In this document: positions 1 to 8,400 of the stretch, piece after piece | Position numbering within the stretch: the first letter of the stretch is position 1 | Layout of the letters: each line of letters begins with the position of its first letter | The notes under the pieces: model-generated | Databases searched by the model: none | What the model saw: the letters and a program-made list of their open reading frames with translations, nothing else | What the model was told of the DNA's origin: nothing | IMG/VR virus record: IMGVR_UViG_3300030101_000721 | Location: 1-30,769 of that record | DNA from: a virus | DNA length: 30,769 nt | Strand: one strand, 5' to 3' | Translations under genes and position numbers: made by a program

Positions 1-739
1 ATCCTTTTATAAGTAACTCTAATTTAACTCTATTTTTTTCTTTCTTTATATGTTCATCAACAGATTGTTTTACTACTACTCCATCTACATCATCATAAGT
101 TTCAAAGAAAGCACCATTAGCTTGTATAATTTTTCCTACATCTTTTATTGATGTACCAGCATAATCTTTTACTGTTGCATCTTTTATATCCTTAGCAAGT
201 TTTATTTTTTTATCATAGTAACCATTTAAGGATGTATGAGCCATTGTAGCTAATTTAGCTTTAACAGTTACAGCTCCCTCTCCATCTATTTCTAAAAATG
301 ATTGAGTGTATCCATCTACAATTTGATTTAATTGTATTTCAAATTCTTCAACACCCATATCAGTATTGTTTGCATTTAATTCTAACTCAGATATTTTTTT
401 AGATGCAGCCATAGCTACATCAGTTGCTAGAAAGTTTATTTGTGCATTTCTTAATGTAGAATCAAATACATTTGTACCTTTAGGTAATAACTTAGTTCTT
501 TCTGTTGGTGATGCGTTTTCGTATTGACTTAATGTTACTGGATTAGATGCTGCATATTCATAAGCCTTTATCTTGCTTTCTGTTTCTACTTTACCTATAG
601 AAAATTTTAAAACATTATTTATTCTATCTGCAAGGTTTCCTTGAAAAGCAGCTTGAGCCTTAAATTGATCTCCACCTACATTTGTTATAGGAAAGTATTT
701 TACATTGTTGCCTTCAAATATAATTCTTTTTTTTGCCAT
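1..739 (-). CDS. Internal virion protein, N-terminal 246 residues (gene runs off the window edge)
   Basis: ATG at 739-737 overlaps the TAA of the preceding gene (TAATG). The frame stays open to base 1. It begins MAKKRIIFEGNNVKYF and is alanine-, lysine- and acid-rich, mostly predicted helical, with no signal peptide or membrane segment. Its place directly after the tail tube and gp14-like genes and before a 1005-residue virion protein suggests an internal (ejection) core protein; I recognise no catalytic motif. The remaining 63 residues are probably the frame at 30579-30769: joining base 1 to base 30769 continues the frame exactly, giving a 309-residue protein. The function rests on position only. 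Confidence 0.75.
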   Translation of the reverse strand, partial: MAKKRIIFEGNNVKYFPITNVGGDQFKAQAAFQGNLADRINNVLKFSIGKVETESKIKAYEYAASNPVTLSQYENASPTERTKLLPKGTNVFDSTLRNAQINFLATDVAMAASKKISELELNANNTDMGVEEFEIQLNQIVDGYTQSFLEIDGEGAVTVKAKLATMAHTSLNGYYDKKIKLAKDIKDATVKDYAGTSIKDVGKIIQANGAFFETYDDVDGVVVKQSVDEHIKKEKNRVKLELLIKG

Positions 740-1251
740 TAATTATCATCCAATTTATTTGTGTTAGTCAAATCTTTTGTTGTTGTATCTGGTGGTTTAG
801 AAAATCCTCCAGCTGATCCTATAGTTGCTATATCAGTACCAAGTCCAAAGATTGCACCCATGATCCCAGCTTTCTTAGCTTGTTTACCAGCATTTCTAAG
901 ATTAGTATATTCAATGATACCCAGATTTTGCATGAGCTCTTGATTGATTTGTGCAACATTAAAATCTTCTACACCAGATGATAATGATAATGTTGTTGCT
1001 AATAAAACAGAACCCTCATTAGTAAGCATACCACCACTTGCTGCTTTAGCTATAATAGTTGAAATTGCTGCATTTGTTTCTTTAAGAACTTTAACACCAT
1101 CCTCTTTAGCCTCTATCTCTTTTTGTTTATATTGTAATTTAGCAATATCAGCTTGACTATCATAGTAAGCCTTTTGAGCCATACCTTGTTGGTATGTTGC
1201 GTATGATTTACCTACTGATGCTACTACAGCTACTATTGTCCAAGGGCTCAT
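739..1251 (-). CDS. Internal virion protein, T7 gp14-like
   Basis: 170 residues. The N-terminus MSPWTIVAVVASVGKSYATYQQG is a short hydrophobic segment followed by a Gln/Lys/Ala-rich helical region (residues 25-60), then an alanine/glycine-rich part with a second hydrophobic stretch (about 125-150, MGAIFGLGTDIATIGSAGG). This is the usual make-up of the small podovirus internal core protein encoded just after the tail nozzle gene. In T7, gp14 is ejected into the outer membrane at infection. It starts at an ATGA overlap with the tail nozzle gene and ends in a TAATG overlap with the next virion gene, so it is cotranslated with both. The family assignment rests on composition and synteny. Confidence 0.75.
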   Translation of the reverse strand: MSPWTIVAVVASVGKSYATYQQGMAQKAYYDSQADIAKLQYKQKEIEAKEDGVKVLKETNAAISTIIAKAASGGMLTNEGSVLLATTLSLSSGVEDFNVAQINQELMQNLGIIEYTNLRNAGKQAKKAGIMGAIFGLGTDIATIGSAGGFSKPPDTTTKDLTNTNKLDDN

Positions 1252-3212
1252 TGTCCTACACTCACTTTATATTCTACTCCCAATAATGTAAAAAATAATG
1301 GAGCAGACTGGGAGAATGTCATCTGTCCATCTCTATCATATCCAAGCATTGGTTTCTTTCTTTTCTTACCAGTAAAAAAATCACCAGCTACAAATAATAA
1401 ATCATTACCATTTAATGTAAGATTTTGCGAGAGATATAAATTAGCAGTTGCCTCTACTATTCTTTTCTTTTGTGCAGTTATATTACCACTAGATAGTTTG
1501 AGCTCTACTGGTAGTGTTTTAACAGTAGGTGTATAATTTAATCCTATTTCTACATAAGTTGTAGGTACTGCATCTAATGTTATTTGGCCAGAGCTTACAG
1601 TCTTATCAAGTTGCATTTGATCATCTACAATAACCTTAACTGTTTTACCTTCAAGATGTGCTAACCCACTTACAGTTGTAGATGATGGTTTGCTACTTCC
1701 AGATAATAATTTTGCACTATCAGTTGTATTGTCATCATTGAAACACTCTACATAATATTTATCAGAACTACTTATAGATCTTTTCATTGTAAAATATATT
1801 TGGTCCACATCTACTCCTACATTTATAAACTCACCATCTGTTGTACTTAAACTAGGAGCTATAACATTCTGTCCTCTAAGTATTGAGTATGTAGCCAACG
1901 ATCCATCTGTTTCATTTACTATTAATAATAAATCCCCATCTGTGGTTGATGTTGCTTTTCGGAGGGCCATATCAGATGGAGATTTTAGCAAGTGAGAAGA
2001 TAACAATGAAATATTATTTGATATGTAAGATAATTCTACATCACTAAATAAAAACTCTCTCAAAGATTTACCAGCTCTTTGTATAAATAATGTACCACTC
2101 TCAGCACCTACTGGTTTGATACCTTCTTTAGATCCTCTTCTTGTTGCACCATTAACTACAACATTAGTAGGAGTAATAGGATCAAGTGTTGATTGTGGTA
2201 AAAAGAACTCTCCACCTTTTGTAAAAATTTGTAAATCTCTACCAGAAAACATACCAGTTATTGCATTGGTACTATCTGTAGATATTGTTAGTTCAATACT
2301 ATCATCATCTAAAGCCTCACCAGGATTGAAATCAAAGAACCTGGCTACTCTTGATGCAAAGATTGTATTAGGTCTTGACTTAACACCACCAAAGTAAAGC
2401 CTTCCTTCGTGGAAGGTACAAGTTCTTGGAAAGCCTTTTGTACTAGACCAGCTATCTTCATAACCTCCATCTATAAAAGTTCCTCCAGATGCAATAGCAG
2501 ATGTATTAAAAAAAGGTATTTCAACAATAGCCTCTACAGATGTAGCAGAAACAAATCTTGTTATTCTTGCTCTACCAATTCCATCATTAGCCTCTATGTA
2601 TTGATTGACATTACCAGATGCAAAAACATTTCCTCCAGCAGTTATTGTAATATTTCCATCTACAGCAGATGGTGTAATAGTTTGATTGATAGTAGTTTCA
2701 GATGCAGTAAAATTAAACTTAGGTATAAACTCAAATGATAAATCTGATATTGTCCATGTTGAATGAGAACCACCTCTTACTATTTTTTTAGGGGCCATAT
2801 CTTCCTGGACCACAATCAATGTATCTGCTGATTGTGTATGATCCATAGTTGCAAGAACTGTAGATCCTATAGTTGTAGTTAGATAATCATTACCACTAGA
2901 GTTTATGTTTGTTACTAATTCTTTATTTTTAAAAATGTACATTCTATTATGTACAAATAAAAGCATATAACTTTGTGTAGTTGAAAATTCAAATGGTACA
3001 AGTTTCATTCCATTTTGTGGATTGGCAGCACTTGGTACTTCAAATATAAATTGTAATCCTGGCCTTCTTTCTATTCCACCTTGAGGCTGTATTAAAACAT
3101 TACGAGCTTGATCTAATGCGTTGTAGTATTGATTGATGTCTATACGAGATTTTAATAAAGGATCTACCTCACCAGTAGTAAAGTTTGTTTGTATAGTTAC
3201 TGCTCTGCTCAT
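1248..3212 (-). CDS. Tail tubular protein B (tail nozzle)
   Basis: 654 residues, starting MSRAVTIQTNFTTGEVDP with the marks typical of podovirus tail nozzle proteins: TGEVDPLL, then QARNVLIQPQGGIERRPGLQF (about residues 35-56). Related proteins are T7 gp12 and the phage stabilisation protein family. The middle contains the expected beta-rich propeller-like segment (TCTFHEGRLYFGG, about 262-275) and the C-terminus is beta-rich. It forms the distal part of the short tail tube. It overlaps tail tubular A by ATGA (3209-3212) and gp14-like by ATGA (1248-1251). The length is in the usual range, somewhat shorter than T7 gp12. The call is secure. Confidence 0.93.
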   Translation of the reverse strand: MSRAVTIQTNFTTGEVDPLLKSRIDINQYYNALDQARNVLIQPQGGIERRPGLQFIFEVPSAANPQNGMKLVPFEFSTTQSYMLLFVHNRMYIFKNKELVTNINSSGNDYLTTTIGSTVLATMDHTQSADTLIVVQEDMAPKKIVRGGSHSTWTISDLSFEFIPKFNFTASETTINQTITPSAVDGNITITAGGNVFASGNVNQYIEANDGIGRARITRFVSATSVEAIVEIPFFNTSAIASGGTFIDGGYEDSWSSTKGFPRTCTFHEGRLYFGGVKSRPNTIFASRVARFFDFNPGEALDDDSIELTISTDSTNAITGMFSGRDLQIFTKGGEFFLPQSTLDPITPTNVVVNGATRRGSKEGIKPVGAESGTLFIQRAGKSLREFLFSDVELSYISNNISLLSSHLLKSPSDMALRKATSTTDGDLLLIVNETDGSLATYSILRGQNVIAPSLSTTDGEFINVGVDVDQIYFTMKRSISSSDKYYVECFNDDNTTDSAKLLSGSSKPSSTTVSGLAHLEGKTVKVIVDDQMQLDKTVSSGQITLDAVPTTYVEIGLNYTPTVKTLPVELKLSSGNITAQKKRIVEATANLYLSQNLTLNGNDLLFVAGDFFTGKKRKKPMLGYDRDGQMTFSQSAPLFFTLLGVEYKVSVGQ

Positions 3213-3841
3213 CTAACATCTGTTAATGGGAAATCTACTATTGCATAATTTGGTTTACCTCTACCATCTATATTACATGCCTGGCGAAAATACCCACCCC
3301 TTCCATTTTCTGTTAAAGAACCCAAAGCTACACCTCTCCAGTATTCGGCCTTTGTGATTTGGTCTGTTACTGGTTCAGCTAAATGCCAGGCTAACATGTA
3401 AACTAAAAGCTGTACAAAATAATTAGGCATTAAGCCTTCTGATACAACACTAGATATATAGTCAATGTAGATGTTTTCTTCGTTAGTAGCTATAGCTGGT
3501 CCAGAACTTGTATAAACTAATTCAAAGTTTTGGATTGGCAATACTCTTGTTGAGCTTGAGTTATAAACTTGTAAAGCTGTACCACTTACAGCAGTTGAGG
3601 GTAAAGGGTATAAATAAGTCCATTCATTTACTGGTGTTGCTGTTGATCTTGCTAGTTGTTCTTTTACAAGAGCAAAGGACCAGGGATATAAAGATAAAGT
3701 CTTACCTTTGATTGTTTCATAAATACTATTAGCTACTCTTGCAGCATCATTAGTTGTATCAGAAAATGACGAAATTGTGTCTGATCCTAACAACACTAAT
3801 GCCTGGTTTACGATAGTTACTTTTGTATCTCCACTTGCCAT
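3209..3841 (-). CDS. Tail tubular protein A (head-to-tail adaptor)
   Basis: 210 residues. The N-terminal pattern VTIVNQALVLLGSDTISSFSD, then DAARVANSIYE and LYPWSFALVKEQLAR (about 50-65), is characteristic of podovirus gp11/P22 gp4-type adaptor proteins, which form the ring joining portal to tail nozzle. The C-terminal half is the usual helix plus strand (YFVQLLVYMLAWHLAEPVT). It directly precedes tail tubular B with an ATGA overlap, the normal order in T7-like phages. A GC hairpin (3863-3881) lies between it and the upstream head genes, so its level may be set by read-through of that terminator. Confidence 0.92.
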   Translation of the reverse strand: MASGDTKVTIVNQALVLLGSDTISSFSDTTNDAARVANSIYETIKGKTLSLYPWSFALVKEQLARSTATPVNEWTYLYPLPSTAVSGTALQVYNSSSTRVLPIQNFELVYTSSGPAIATNEENIYIDYISSVVSEGLMPNYFVQLLVYMLAWHLAEPVTDQITKAEYWRGVALGSLTENGRGGYFRQACNIDGRGKPNYAIVDFPLTDVR

Positions 3842-3862
3842 AGTATTCCTTTAATAAATGAA

Positions 3863-3881
3863 GAGGCCCATTAAGGGCCTC
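3863..3881 (-). terminator. Intrinsic terminator-like hairpin after the capsid genes
   Basis: Perfect 7-bp GC-rich stem GAGGCCC / GGGCCTC with a 5-base loop. On the minus strand it is followed by TTCATTTATT, a T-rich but not unbroken tail. It sits in the 55-base gap between the capsid-associated 93-residue gene and tail tubular A. This mirrors the terminator that follows the major capsid gene in T7, where partial termination keeps capsid expression above tail expression. Partial read-through is inference. Confidence 0.7.
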
Positions 3882-3896
3882 CCCATGTTTATTTGA

Positions 3897-4178
3897 TTAG
3901 TCGCTGTCAGTAGCAGATATTGCTGTACCATCACCTACATCAACAACACCACTTGCGTTGCTGACTACTGGGTGTAACGAGTAAGTTCTCGTACCACCAG
4001 TTGATGCGTGTACATATATCAAATCACCGACTTTTAACAGATCAGATACACTATCAAAGTATCCAGATGCATCTATATCTGTTTTAGCATCAGTTGATGT
4101 ATAGCTCCACATTTGAGGAGCATTACCAGCTTTTGCTTGACCACCTATTGGTTGAAGTCCAGTTTTATCAAATGCCAT
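3897..4178 (-). CDS. Capsid-associated small virion protein
   Basis: 93 residues. It begins MAFDKTGLQPIGGQAKAG and continues APQMWSYTSTDAKTDID, then GYFDSVSDLLKVGDLIYVHAS and HPVVSNASGVVDV. This pattern is often seen in small beta-rich proteins encoded directly downstream of podovirus or siphovirus capsid genes, usually annotated as hypothetical or head fibre/decoration protein. No cysteines and no membrane segment. The 15-base gap from the capsid gene contains GGAG for ribosome binding (AAAGGAGAATAATT before ATG). A role as capsid decoration is inference from position and composition. Confidence 0.75.
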   Translation of the reverse strand: MAFDKTGLQPIGGQAKAGNAPQMWSYTSTDAKTDIDASGYFDSVSDLLKVGDLIYVHASTGGTRTYSLHPVVSNASGVVDVGDGTAISATDSD

Positions 4179-4193
4179 AATTATTCTCCTTTA

Positions 4194-5045
4194 TTAGCTT
4201 TCATCAGTTGTTATTTTAACTATACCATCTGCATCAATGGCAACAGCACCAGCTGAGAACATTGAGTTCACCAAGAATGATGTTTTCTCTGGAACATAAT
4301 TGATCTCTGTTTTTTGTGCCATATTAACAGCCATACCGACTGCACCTCTATGGAACGCAAAACAAGTTCTGTCATTAGTTGCTAATGGTAATCCACCTTC
4401 ATCTCTATCACCTAGAACATAAAATCTGAAACCGAGAAAAGTATTTATTTCTCCCGATACCAAAGCCTTAATACTAGCGAAATCGCCAGAGATTGCTCTC
4501 TCATCAGCTAGTAATCCAGATAATGAGTTTGCGTGGATTATGATGTGTCTATCATCAAATGGAACATTTTTAGCATCCATAGCTTTTTTAGCAGCTATTA
4601 GCTTTCCAACATTCAGATTTGATGCAGCAGCAGATCCAGAAGTTACTACAGTTTTAGCAACTGTACCAGTTCCAGATGCAGCATTAACAGCATCTATTAT
4701 AAGTTGGTCCATTCTTCTACCTATCGCTTTAGATACAACTTGAACTAACTCTTGCCTTTCATCAAAGTTCACCTTACTTTGGTGGAAAATGTCTGAATAT
4801 TCAGCAGCATTGAAATCACTCATTGTAGCTGTAACTTGTGAATAAGTTACATTCAATGGAGTAACATCAGTCTGAGGAACTCTTGCAGTAGCAGATCCCT
4901 TTCCAAGTTTAGGAAACTTGTATGTTTGCCCTTGTACACCTTGTCTTAGCCTTACACATCCCAAGATTGAACTTTCACCTTGGTATGCTTGTTTTACCTC
5001 AGCATCAAACAGAGTAACAAAAGCATTAGTTATTGATTGTGCCAT
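4194..5045 (-). CDS. Major capsid protein
   Basis: 283 residues, MAQSITNAFVTLFDAEVKQAYQG at the start, then GQTYKFPKLGKGSATAR (about 39-56), a helical region with DFNAAEYSDIFHQSKVNFDERQE and a C-terminal beta-rich domain (GFRFYVLGDRDEGGLP). This matches the capsid proteins of small marine and T7-like podoviruses of the HK97 fold that lack a delta-domain protease cleavage. It follows the scaffold and precedes the tail genes, as expected. The strong site AAAGGAGAAAAC precedes the ATG. A 159-base non-coding gap upstream probably holds its own control elements. Secure from order, size and sequence pattern. Confidence 0.92.
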   Translation of the reverse strand: MAQSITNAFVTLFDAEVKQAYQGESSILGCVRLRQGVQGQTYKFPKLGKGSATARVPQTDVTPLNVTYSQVTATMSDFNAAEYSDIFHQSKVNFDERQELVQVVSKAIGRRMDQLIIDAVNAASGTGTVAKTVVTSGSAAASNLNVGKLIAAKKAMDAKNVPFDDRHIIIHANSLSGLLADERAISGDFASIKALVSGEINTFLGFRFYVLGDRDEGGLPLATNDRTCFAFHRGAVGMAVNMAQKTEINYVPEKTSFLVNSMFSAGAVAIDADGIVKITTDES

Positions 5046-5204
5046 GTTTTCTCCTTTATTAGTTTAACACATTTATATATTTACTCGCAGTTGTCTGGTA
5101 AAATAGCCAGGCTGACATAGTGTACTTTCCACTCGTCAAAAGGCCAAAAAAGAATTTGGTTATCTCTGATTACAAACTAATCGTTTTCTAATTAAATATC
5201 AAGT
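5046..5204 (-). promoter_or_regulatory. Leader region of the capsid gene
   Basis: 159 bases without a recognised gene, unusual in this otherwise overlapping late operon. On the minus strand it holds a short hairpin CCAAA-TTCTTT-TTTGG (plus positions about 5144-5159), an imperfect hairpin around CTGG-CTATTTTA-CCAG, and a possible promoter TTTACC - 17 bases - TATATA just upstream of the capsid ribosome-binding site. Each promoter hexamer matches consensus at only 4 of 6 bases. Two short frames are open on the minus strand but neither has a credible start with a ribosome-binding site except a 19-codon ATG frame. I read the region as control sequence for high capsid expression. Confidence 0.4.
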
Positions 5205-6023
5205 CTATATTTCGCCAGTATTTACTTTTCCTGGAAAAGCTCTAGCAAACTGTTGCTCTACCTTTCTACGAAAAGCTGGATCTGTTTTGTACTTAGGATC
5301 TGCAACTAACTCATATAAATCATCATTTGATGGAGCACCATCTATATCAACTGGAGCTGTAGGTATAGTCTGTTCACCATAATACTTTCTAAGTTTATTG
5401 ATAGTATTGATACCATTTGCAGTAGCAGCAAATACTTTGAACTCCTCAAAATCTTCATCAGAGAACACACCTTTTGCTTTTAATCCTTGGCCCCAAGTTT
5501 TTACACCTTCAATGATTTGTTGAGCATTAGGTCCTAACTTAGATGTTTCTTCTTCTATGTTGATACTATCTGCCTCTTCTTGTTGTACAGATAACTCTTT
5601 GAACTTACCAACAAGATTATCAAATGCAGCTTGAGTAGGTTTGTTTTCTTTTGCCCATTCTAAAAAATATGATTTTAATTCATCATCATCCTCTACATCA
5701 TCTAATGATGATACATCATATTCTTTTGGAGCTTTGTGTTTACCCATAGAAAATTGTTTTTGTAATTCACTATAAGAGTTACTAAGCTCTTCGGTTTTAA
5801 CACCTCTCTTTGGATCCCAAAATTTATCTTCTACATATTCTGGTTTTTCAAGTTTAACTTCTTTTTCATTCTCATAAGTTTTGTCCTCTGCTTTTTCTTC
5901 TTCTTTATGAGGTACTACAGTATCACTTGGATCTGGAGCTTTTGGTTCCTCAGTTGGAACATTACCCATAAGACCTTCGCCTTGGTTCTCTTCTAATATT
6001 TCGTTTTGATTTTCATCAGCCAT
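5205..6023 (-). CDS. Scaffolding protein
   Basis: 272 residues, strongly acidic and Glu/Lys/Asp-rich, with a low-complexity N-terminus (NQNEILEENQGEG, EEEKAEDKTYENEKEVKLEK). It has a WDPKRGVKTEELSNSYSELQKQFSMGK motif near residues 68-95 that is common in podovirus scaffold proteins. The central region is helical and the C-terminus ends in a basic helical patch (FRRKVEQQFARAFPGK), the usual capsid-binding end. No protease domain is visible. It lies between portal and capsid genes and overlaps the preceding 89-residue gene by 8 bases. It guides procapsid assembly and then leaves the shell. Confidence 0.88.
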   Translation of the reverse strand: MADENQNEILEENQGEGLMGNVPTEEPKAPDPSDTVVPHKEEEKAEDKTYENEKEVKLEKPEYVEDKFWDPKRGVKTEELSNSYSELQKQFSMGKHKAPKEYDVSSLDDVEDDDELKSYFLEWAKENKPTQAAFDNLVGKFKELSVQQEEADSINIEEETSKLGPNAQQIIEGVKTWGQGLKAKGVFSDEDFEEFKVFAATANGINTINKLRKYYGEQTIPTAPVDIDGAPSNDDLYELVADPKYKTDPAFRRKVEQQFARAFPGKVNTGEI

Positions 6024-6285
6024 TTTTTGCCCTTTCTATTCTCATTAGTATTTCTCGGACCACACTATTTTGTCCTTCTCTTGCATATCCAGATGTGTGA
6101 TCTCCCCCTGGTACCCAAGTAGGTTGGCTCAATGTTCTACTTACTAAATGTTTCAAACACTTCTTACCTTCCTCTGTTTCAAATGTTCTAGCATACGACT
6201 TATCTATTTCAAGCTGTTGGTTTTTAGTTTCTTGTTTTGCTTGATTGTCTAAGACTTCAATGCCTTCCCATCCTACTTTTGCCAT
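6016..6285 (-). CDS. Bbp19-like small phage protein
   Basis: 89 residues. The core YARTFETEEGKKCLKHLVSR followed by GYAREGQNSVVREILMRIE matches the pattern of the Bbp19-like family, small proteins found between portal and scaffold/capsid genes in many podoviruses (Y-x-R-x-F, G-x-x-x-L, then E-G-x-x-x-x-V-R-x-I). The function is unknown; the constant position suggests a role in head assembly. The start overlaps the portal stop (6285) and the end overlaps the scaffold start. The assignment is from memory of the pattern, without an alignment. Confidence 0.7.
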   Translation of the reverse strand: MAKVGWEGIEVLDNQAKQETKNQQLEIDKSYARTFETEEGKKCLKHLVSRTLSQPTWVPGGDHTSGYAREGQNSVVREILMRIERAKNG

Positions 6286-7880
6286 TATGAACTAACCTCT
6301 TCCTCTACAGCACTTGCTGGTTCTTGTTGAGGAGGAGGAGCATCAGCCTGGGGAGCTTGTCCTTGCATAGCAGCTTGTTGGCTAAACATCTGCATACTTT
6401 GTTGGATGATTTGTTGTTTTTCCTCTGGAGTAGTTCTTAGGTTGGATGGTACTCCTAACTTATCACCTATGAAAGTAGCTATAGCATCTGGTTTTAGTTC
6501 TGCTACACCACCTGGTCCAAGTGAATTTGCTATTTGGAAAAATTGCATAACTTCATTTATCTCTTCTAAGTTTTGAGCTTTAGCCAATGGACTAACTGGT
6601 ACTACTTTTACCTCTAGCCCATTGACTTTCAAAGGGAGCTGGATGAGGCCTTTCTCATCCATAATGAATAATACTCTTGTTATGATTGGTACCATTGTTT
6701 CAGTAATTAATCTACCAAAAGCTGCACCTAAATTTTGAGCTAGTTCTTTCATTCTTTCAACAATCTCTGTTGCAGATCTAGCTGACATATTATCTGGTGG
6801 TAAAGTATCATCTAACAAAGTCTTTTTAATATTTACTCTTAAATCATTTATTACAATTTGTGATACATTGAAATCTCCAGATCTTGGCAAAGGAGCTAGT
6901 GATGCACCTTGAGGTCCACCATTCCTTGCTACTGGTATAATTGATCCTGGAGTAATTCTAATATTAGATGGATTGATTACACCATCATCTGCTGCTGTAT
7001 AAACTCCAGCACATGCTATACTAGCATTTTTAAGTAACAGCTCTAAAGTTTTATTCAAAGTTTTTACATCTGGTAAAGCAGATACTAATGGTCCTCTACC
7101 AAATACCTCACCAGGTATCTTCATGTATCTTGCAACAATCCATGGTGTAGTATCCATTCTTCTAAATACTAACTCATCTTTTGTTTTCTCATGTATGATA
7201 TGATAACAATAATCTTTTCTCTCTGGATCTATAATTACAGCCTCAATCAACTCTACCATCTCTTGAGGTTTAGTTTGTATTAATAATTCAAGTTGTTCAT
7301 TTAATTTTATATCTGGGTATTGTCTTGGCAAAGCCTCAGCTCTAACTTTGTATTTACGATAAACATTATCTACAGTTCCATGTGGTCCTTCTTCTAATGC
7401 AATAAGATACTGAGGAACTGGAGTAAACTGAATAGGATTAATATCATCACCTGGCTGAATGAGCATAACAGCAGTACCTACACAGAGATCTAATAAGAAC
7501 TCTCCCATAGCTAGGTCAAAGTTTGATTGTCTTAACAAAGTAAACATTTTATCTAAATACAGATCTAATGCTTGTTGGACCTCTGCTTTTCTATCTGCTG
7601 GTATGTCATTCCCAGGTTCCAATCTGCACCACTTTTTATAGGGAGGAAATAGGCCAGATTGAATTCTGTTTGCAAATCTTTGAGTTGAATGAATAGCTGT
7701 ACTGTCAAATACCATATTCATTTTGTTTTGACCTGGTACAGTTCCCTCATAATATCCATCATAAAGATTTCTTTGTGGAAGAGCATAACGATAACAATCC
7801 TCGTAAATAGTTCTCCATTGTTCTTTACGAGCAAATGCTTTGTTTGATCTATCTAGTACATCTCTTGGTTTTAATTGCAT
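6285..7880 (-). CDS. Portal protein (head-to-tail connector)
   Basis: 531 residues, in the usual range for T7-like connectors. The N-terminus carries the family signature: WRTIYEDCYRYALPQRN, then FDSTAIHSTQRFANRIQSG and LFPPYKKWCRLEPG (residues about 22-92). The middle has IVARYMKIPGEVFGRGP and LPDVKTLNKTLELLLKNA. The C-terminal 50 residues are Gln/Ala/Pro-rich (QSMQMFSQQAAMQGQAPQ), as in other connectors. It forms the dodecameric portal ring for DNA packaging and tail attachment. It overlaps the upstream 91-residue gene by one base at 7880. Secure. Confidence 0.95.
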   Translation of the reverse strand: MQLKPRDVLDRSNKAFARKEQWRTIYEDCYRYALPQRNLYDGYYEGTVPGQNKMNMVFDSTAIHSTQRFANRIQSGLFPPYKKWCRLEPGNDIPADRKAEVQQALDLYLDKMFTLLRQSNFDLAMGEFLLDLCVGTAVMLIQPGDDINPIQFTPVPQYLIALEEGPHGTVDNVYRKYKVRAEALPRQYPDIKLNEQLELLIQTKPQEMVELIEAVIIDPERKDYCYHIIHEKTKDELVFRRMDTTPWIVARYMKIPGEVFGRGPLVSALPDVKTLNKTLELLLKNASIACAGVYTAADDGVINPSNIRITPGSIIPVARNGGPQGASLAPLPRSGDFNVSQIVINDLRVNIKKTLLDDTLPPDNMSARSATEIVERMKELAQNLGAAFGRLITETMVPIITRVLFIMDEKGLIQLPLKVNGLEVKVVPVSPLAKAQNLEEINEVMQFFQIANSLGPGGVAELKPDAIATFIGDKLGVPSNLRTTPEEKQQIIQQSMQMFSQQAAMQGQAPQADAPPPQQEPASAVEEEVSS

Positions 7881-8155
7881 TATGCAGTTCCTTTGTTTCT
7901 ATTAGCAAAATTTCTAGCAGCCTCTTTACTACCAAAGCCCCATGCCTTGAGAGCTAAAGCTAATCTTGTAGGCCTACCCTTATCATCTTTCATAGGTCCT
8001 TTGTTAGCAGCAAACCTCGCAGCAAAGCTAACCCTTCTCGGATTAGTTCCTTTCTTAACTGGTGATTTTAAATTACTGCCTTCGGTTCTTTTAAAAAAAG
8101 CTCTACCTCTTTCATTTAATCCACCAGATGGGTTTTGATATTTTTTAGCTACCAT
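7880..8155 (-). CDS. Small basic phage protein (DUF6321-like)
   Basis: 91 residues, Lys/Arg/Ala-rich. The sequence GGLNERGRAFFKRTEGSNLK, then NPRRVSFAARFAANKGPM and GRPTRLALALKAWGFGSK follows a recognisable pattern (GGL..GR..., GSNLK.PV, RR.SF.AR, GKPTR.ALALK.W) of small proteins found in phages and giant-virus-like elements, which I recall as DUF6321. No enzymatic residues are known. It has a strong ribosome-binding site (TTAGGAGGAATAATT) inside the end of the preceding 36-residue gene. The basic charge suggests nucleic-acid or virion association; that is inference. Confidence 0.7.
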   Translation of the reverse strand: MVAKKYQNPSGGLNERGRAFFKRTEGSNLKSPVKKGTNPRRVSFAARFAANKGPMKDDKGRPTRLALALKAWGFGSKEAARNFANRNKGTA

Positions 8156-8266
8156 CTAAATAATTATTCCTCCTAAGACAAAAGAGATAATTATAGCAGC
8201 AACAAACCACTTATGTTCTTTTGCTCTTCTCTTCCATTCTCTAGGAGTATGTCCAAAAATTATCAT
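8156..8266 (-). CDS. 36-residue single-span membrane protein
   Basis: ATG at 8266, TAG at 8158-8156. The N-terminus MIIFGHTPREWKRRAKEHKW is strongly basic. It is followed by one hydrophobic segment (FVAAIIISFVLGGIII) that runs to the C-terminus, which suggests a tail-anchored inner-membrane peptide with the basic end in the cytoplasm. It overlaps the preceding EF-hand-like gene by ATGA (8263-8266) and carries the ribosome-binding site of the next gene in its last codons, so translation is likely. The function is unknown. Confidence 0.7.
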   Translation of the reverse strand: MIIFGHTPREWKRRAKEHKWFVAAIIISFVLGGIII

Positions 8267-8400
8267 GCTATTACCTTTTTCTTTTTATTTCTTAACATAG
8301 CAAAGTCTTGCTTACCAATCTTGCCATCTTTGTTTGCATCTAATTTTTTTTGATTGCCTTTTAACTTAGATGCTTTTTTCATTTTCATTTTATATACCAT
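8263..8400 (-). CDS. 45-residue EF-hand-like protein
   Basis: ATG at 8400 overlaps the TAA of the preceding gene (TAATG) and TGA at 8265-8263 overlaps the next ATG (ATGA). After a basic N-terminus (MVYKMKMKKASKLKGNQKKL) it has a canonical EF-hand calcium loop DANKDGKIGKQD at residues 21-32: Asp, Asn and Asp at loop positions 1, 3 and 5, Gly at 6, Ile at 8 and Asp at 12. The C-terminus is basic again. Only one loop and short flanking helices exist, so calcium binding would need pairing with a second copy or partner. The role is unknown; neighbours suggest a virion or late function. Confidence 0.75.
   Translation of the reverse strand: MVYKMKMKKASKLKGNQKKLDANKDGKIGKQDFAMLRNKKKKVIA

Noticed and set aside
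761-1156. Plus-strand open frames over the gp14-like gene
   Set aside because: Antisense shadows of a well-supported minus-strand gene, without ribosome-binding sites.
5046-5204. Protein-like reading DEWKVHYVSLAIL in the capsid leader
   Set aside because: The frame has no ATG, GTG or TTG start and a second frame is equally open, so I cannot call a gene.
6641-6660. Perfect inverted repeat GGATGAG-GCCTTT-CTCATCC
   Set aside because: It lies inside the portal coding sequence with normal protein there; no T-run follows, so it is probably chance.
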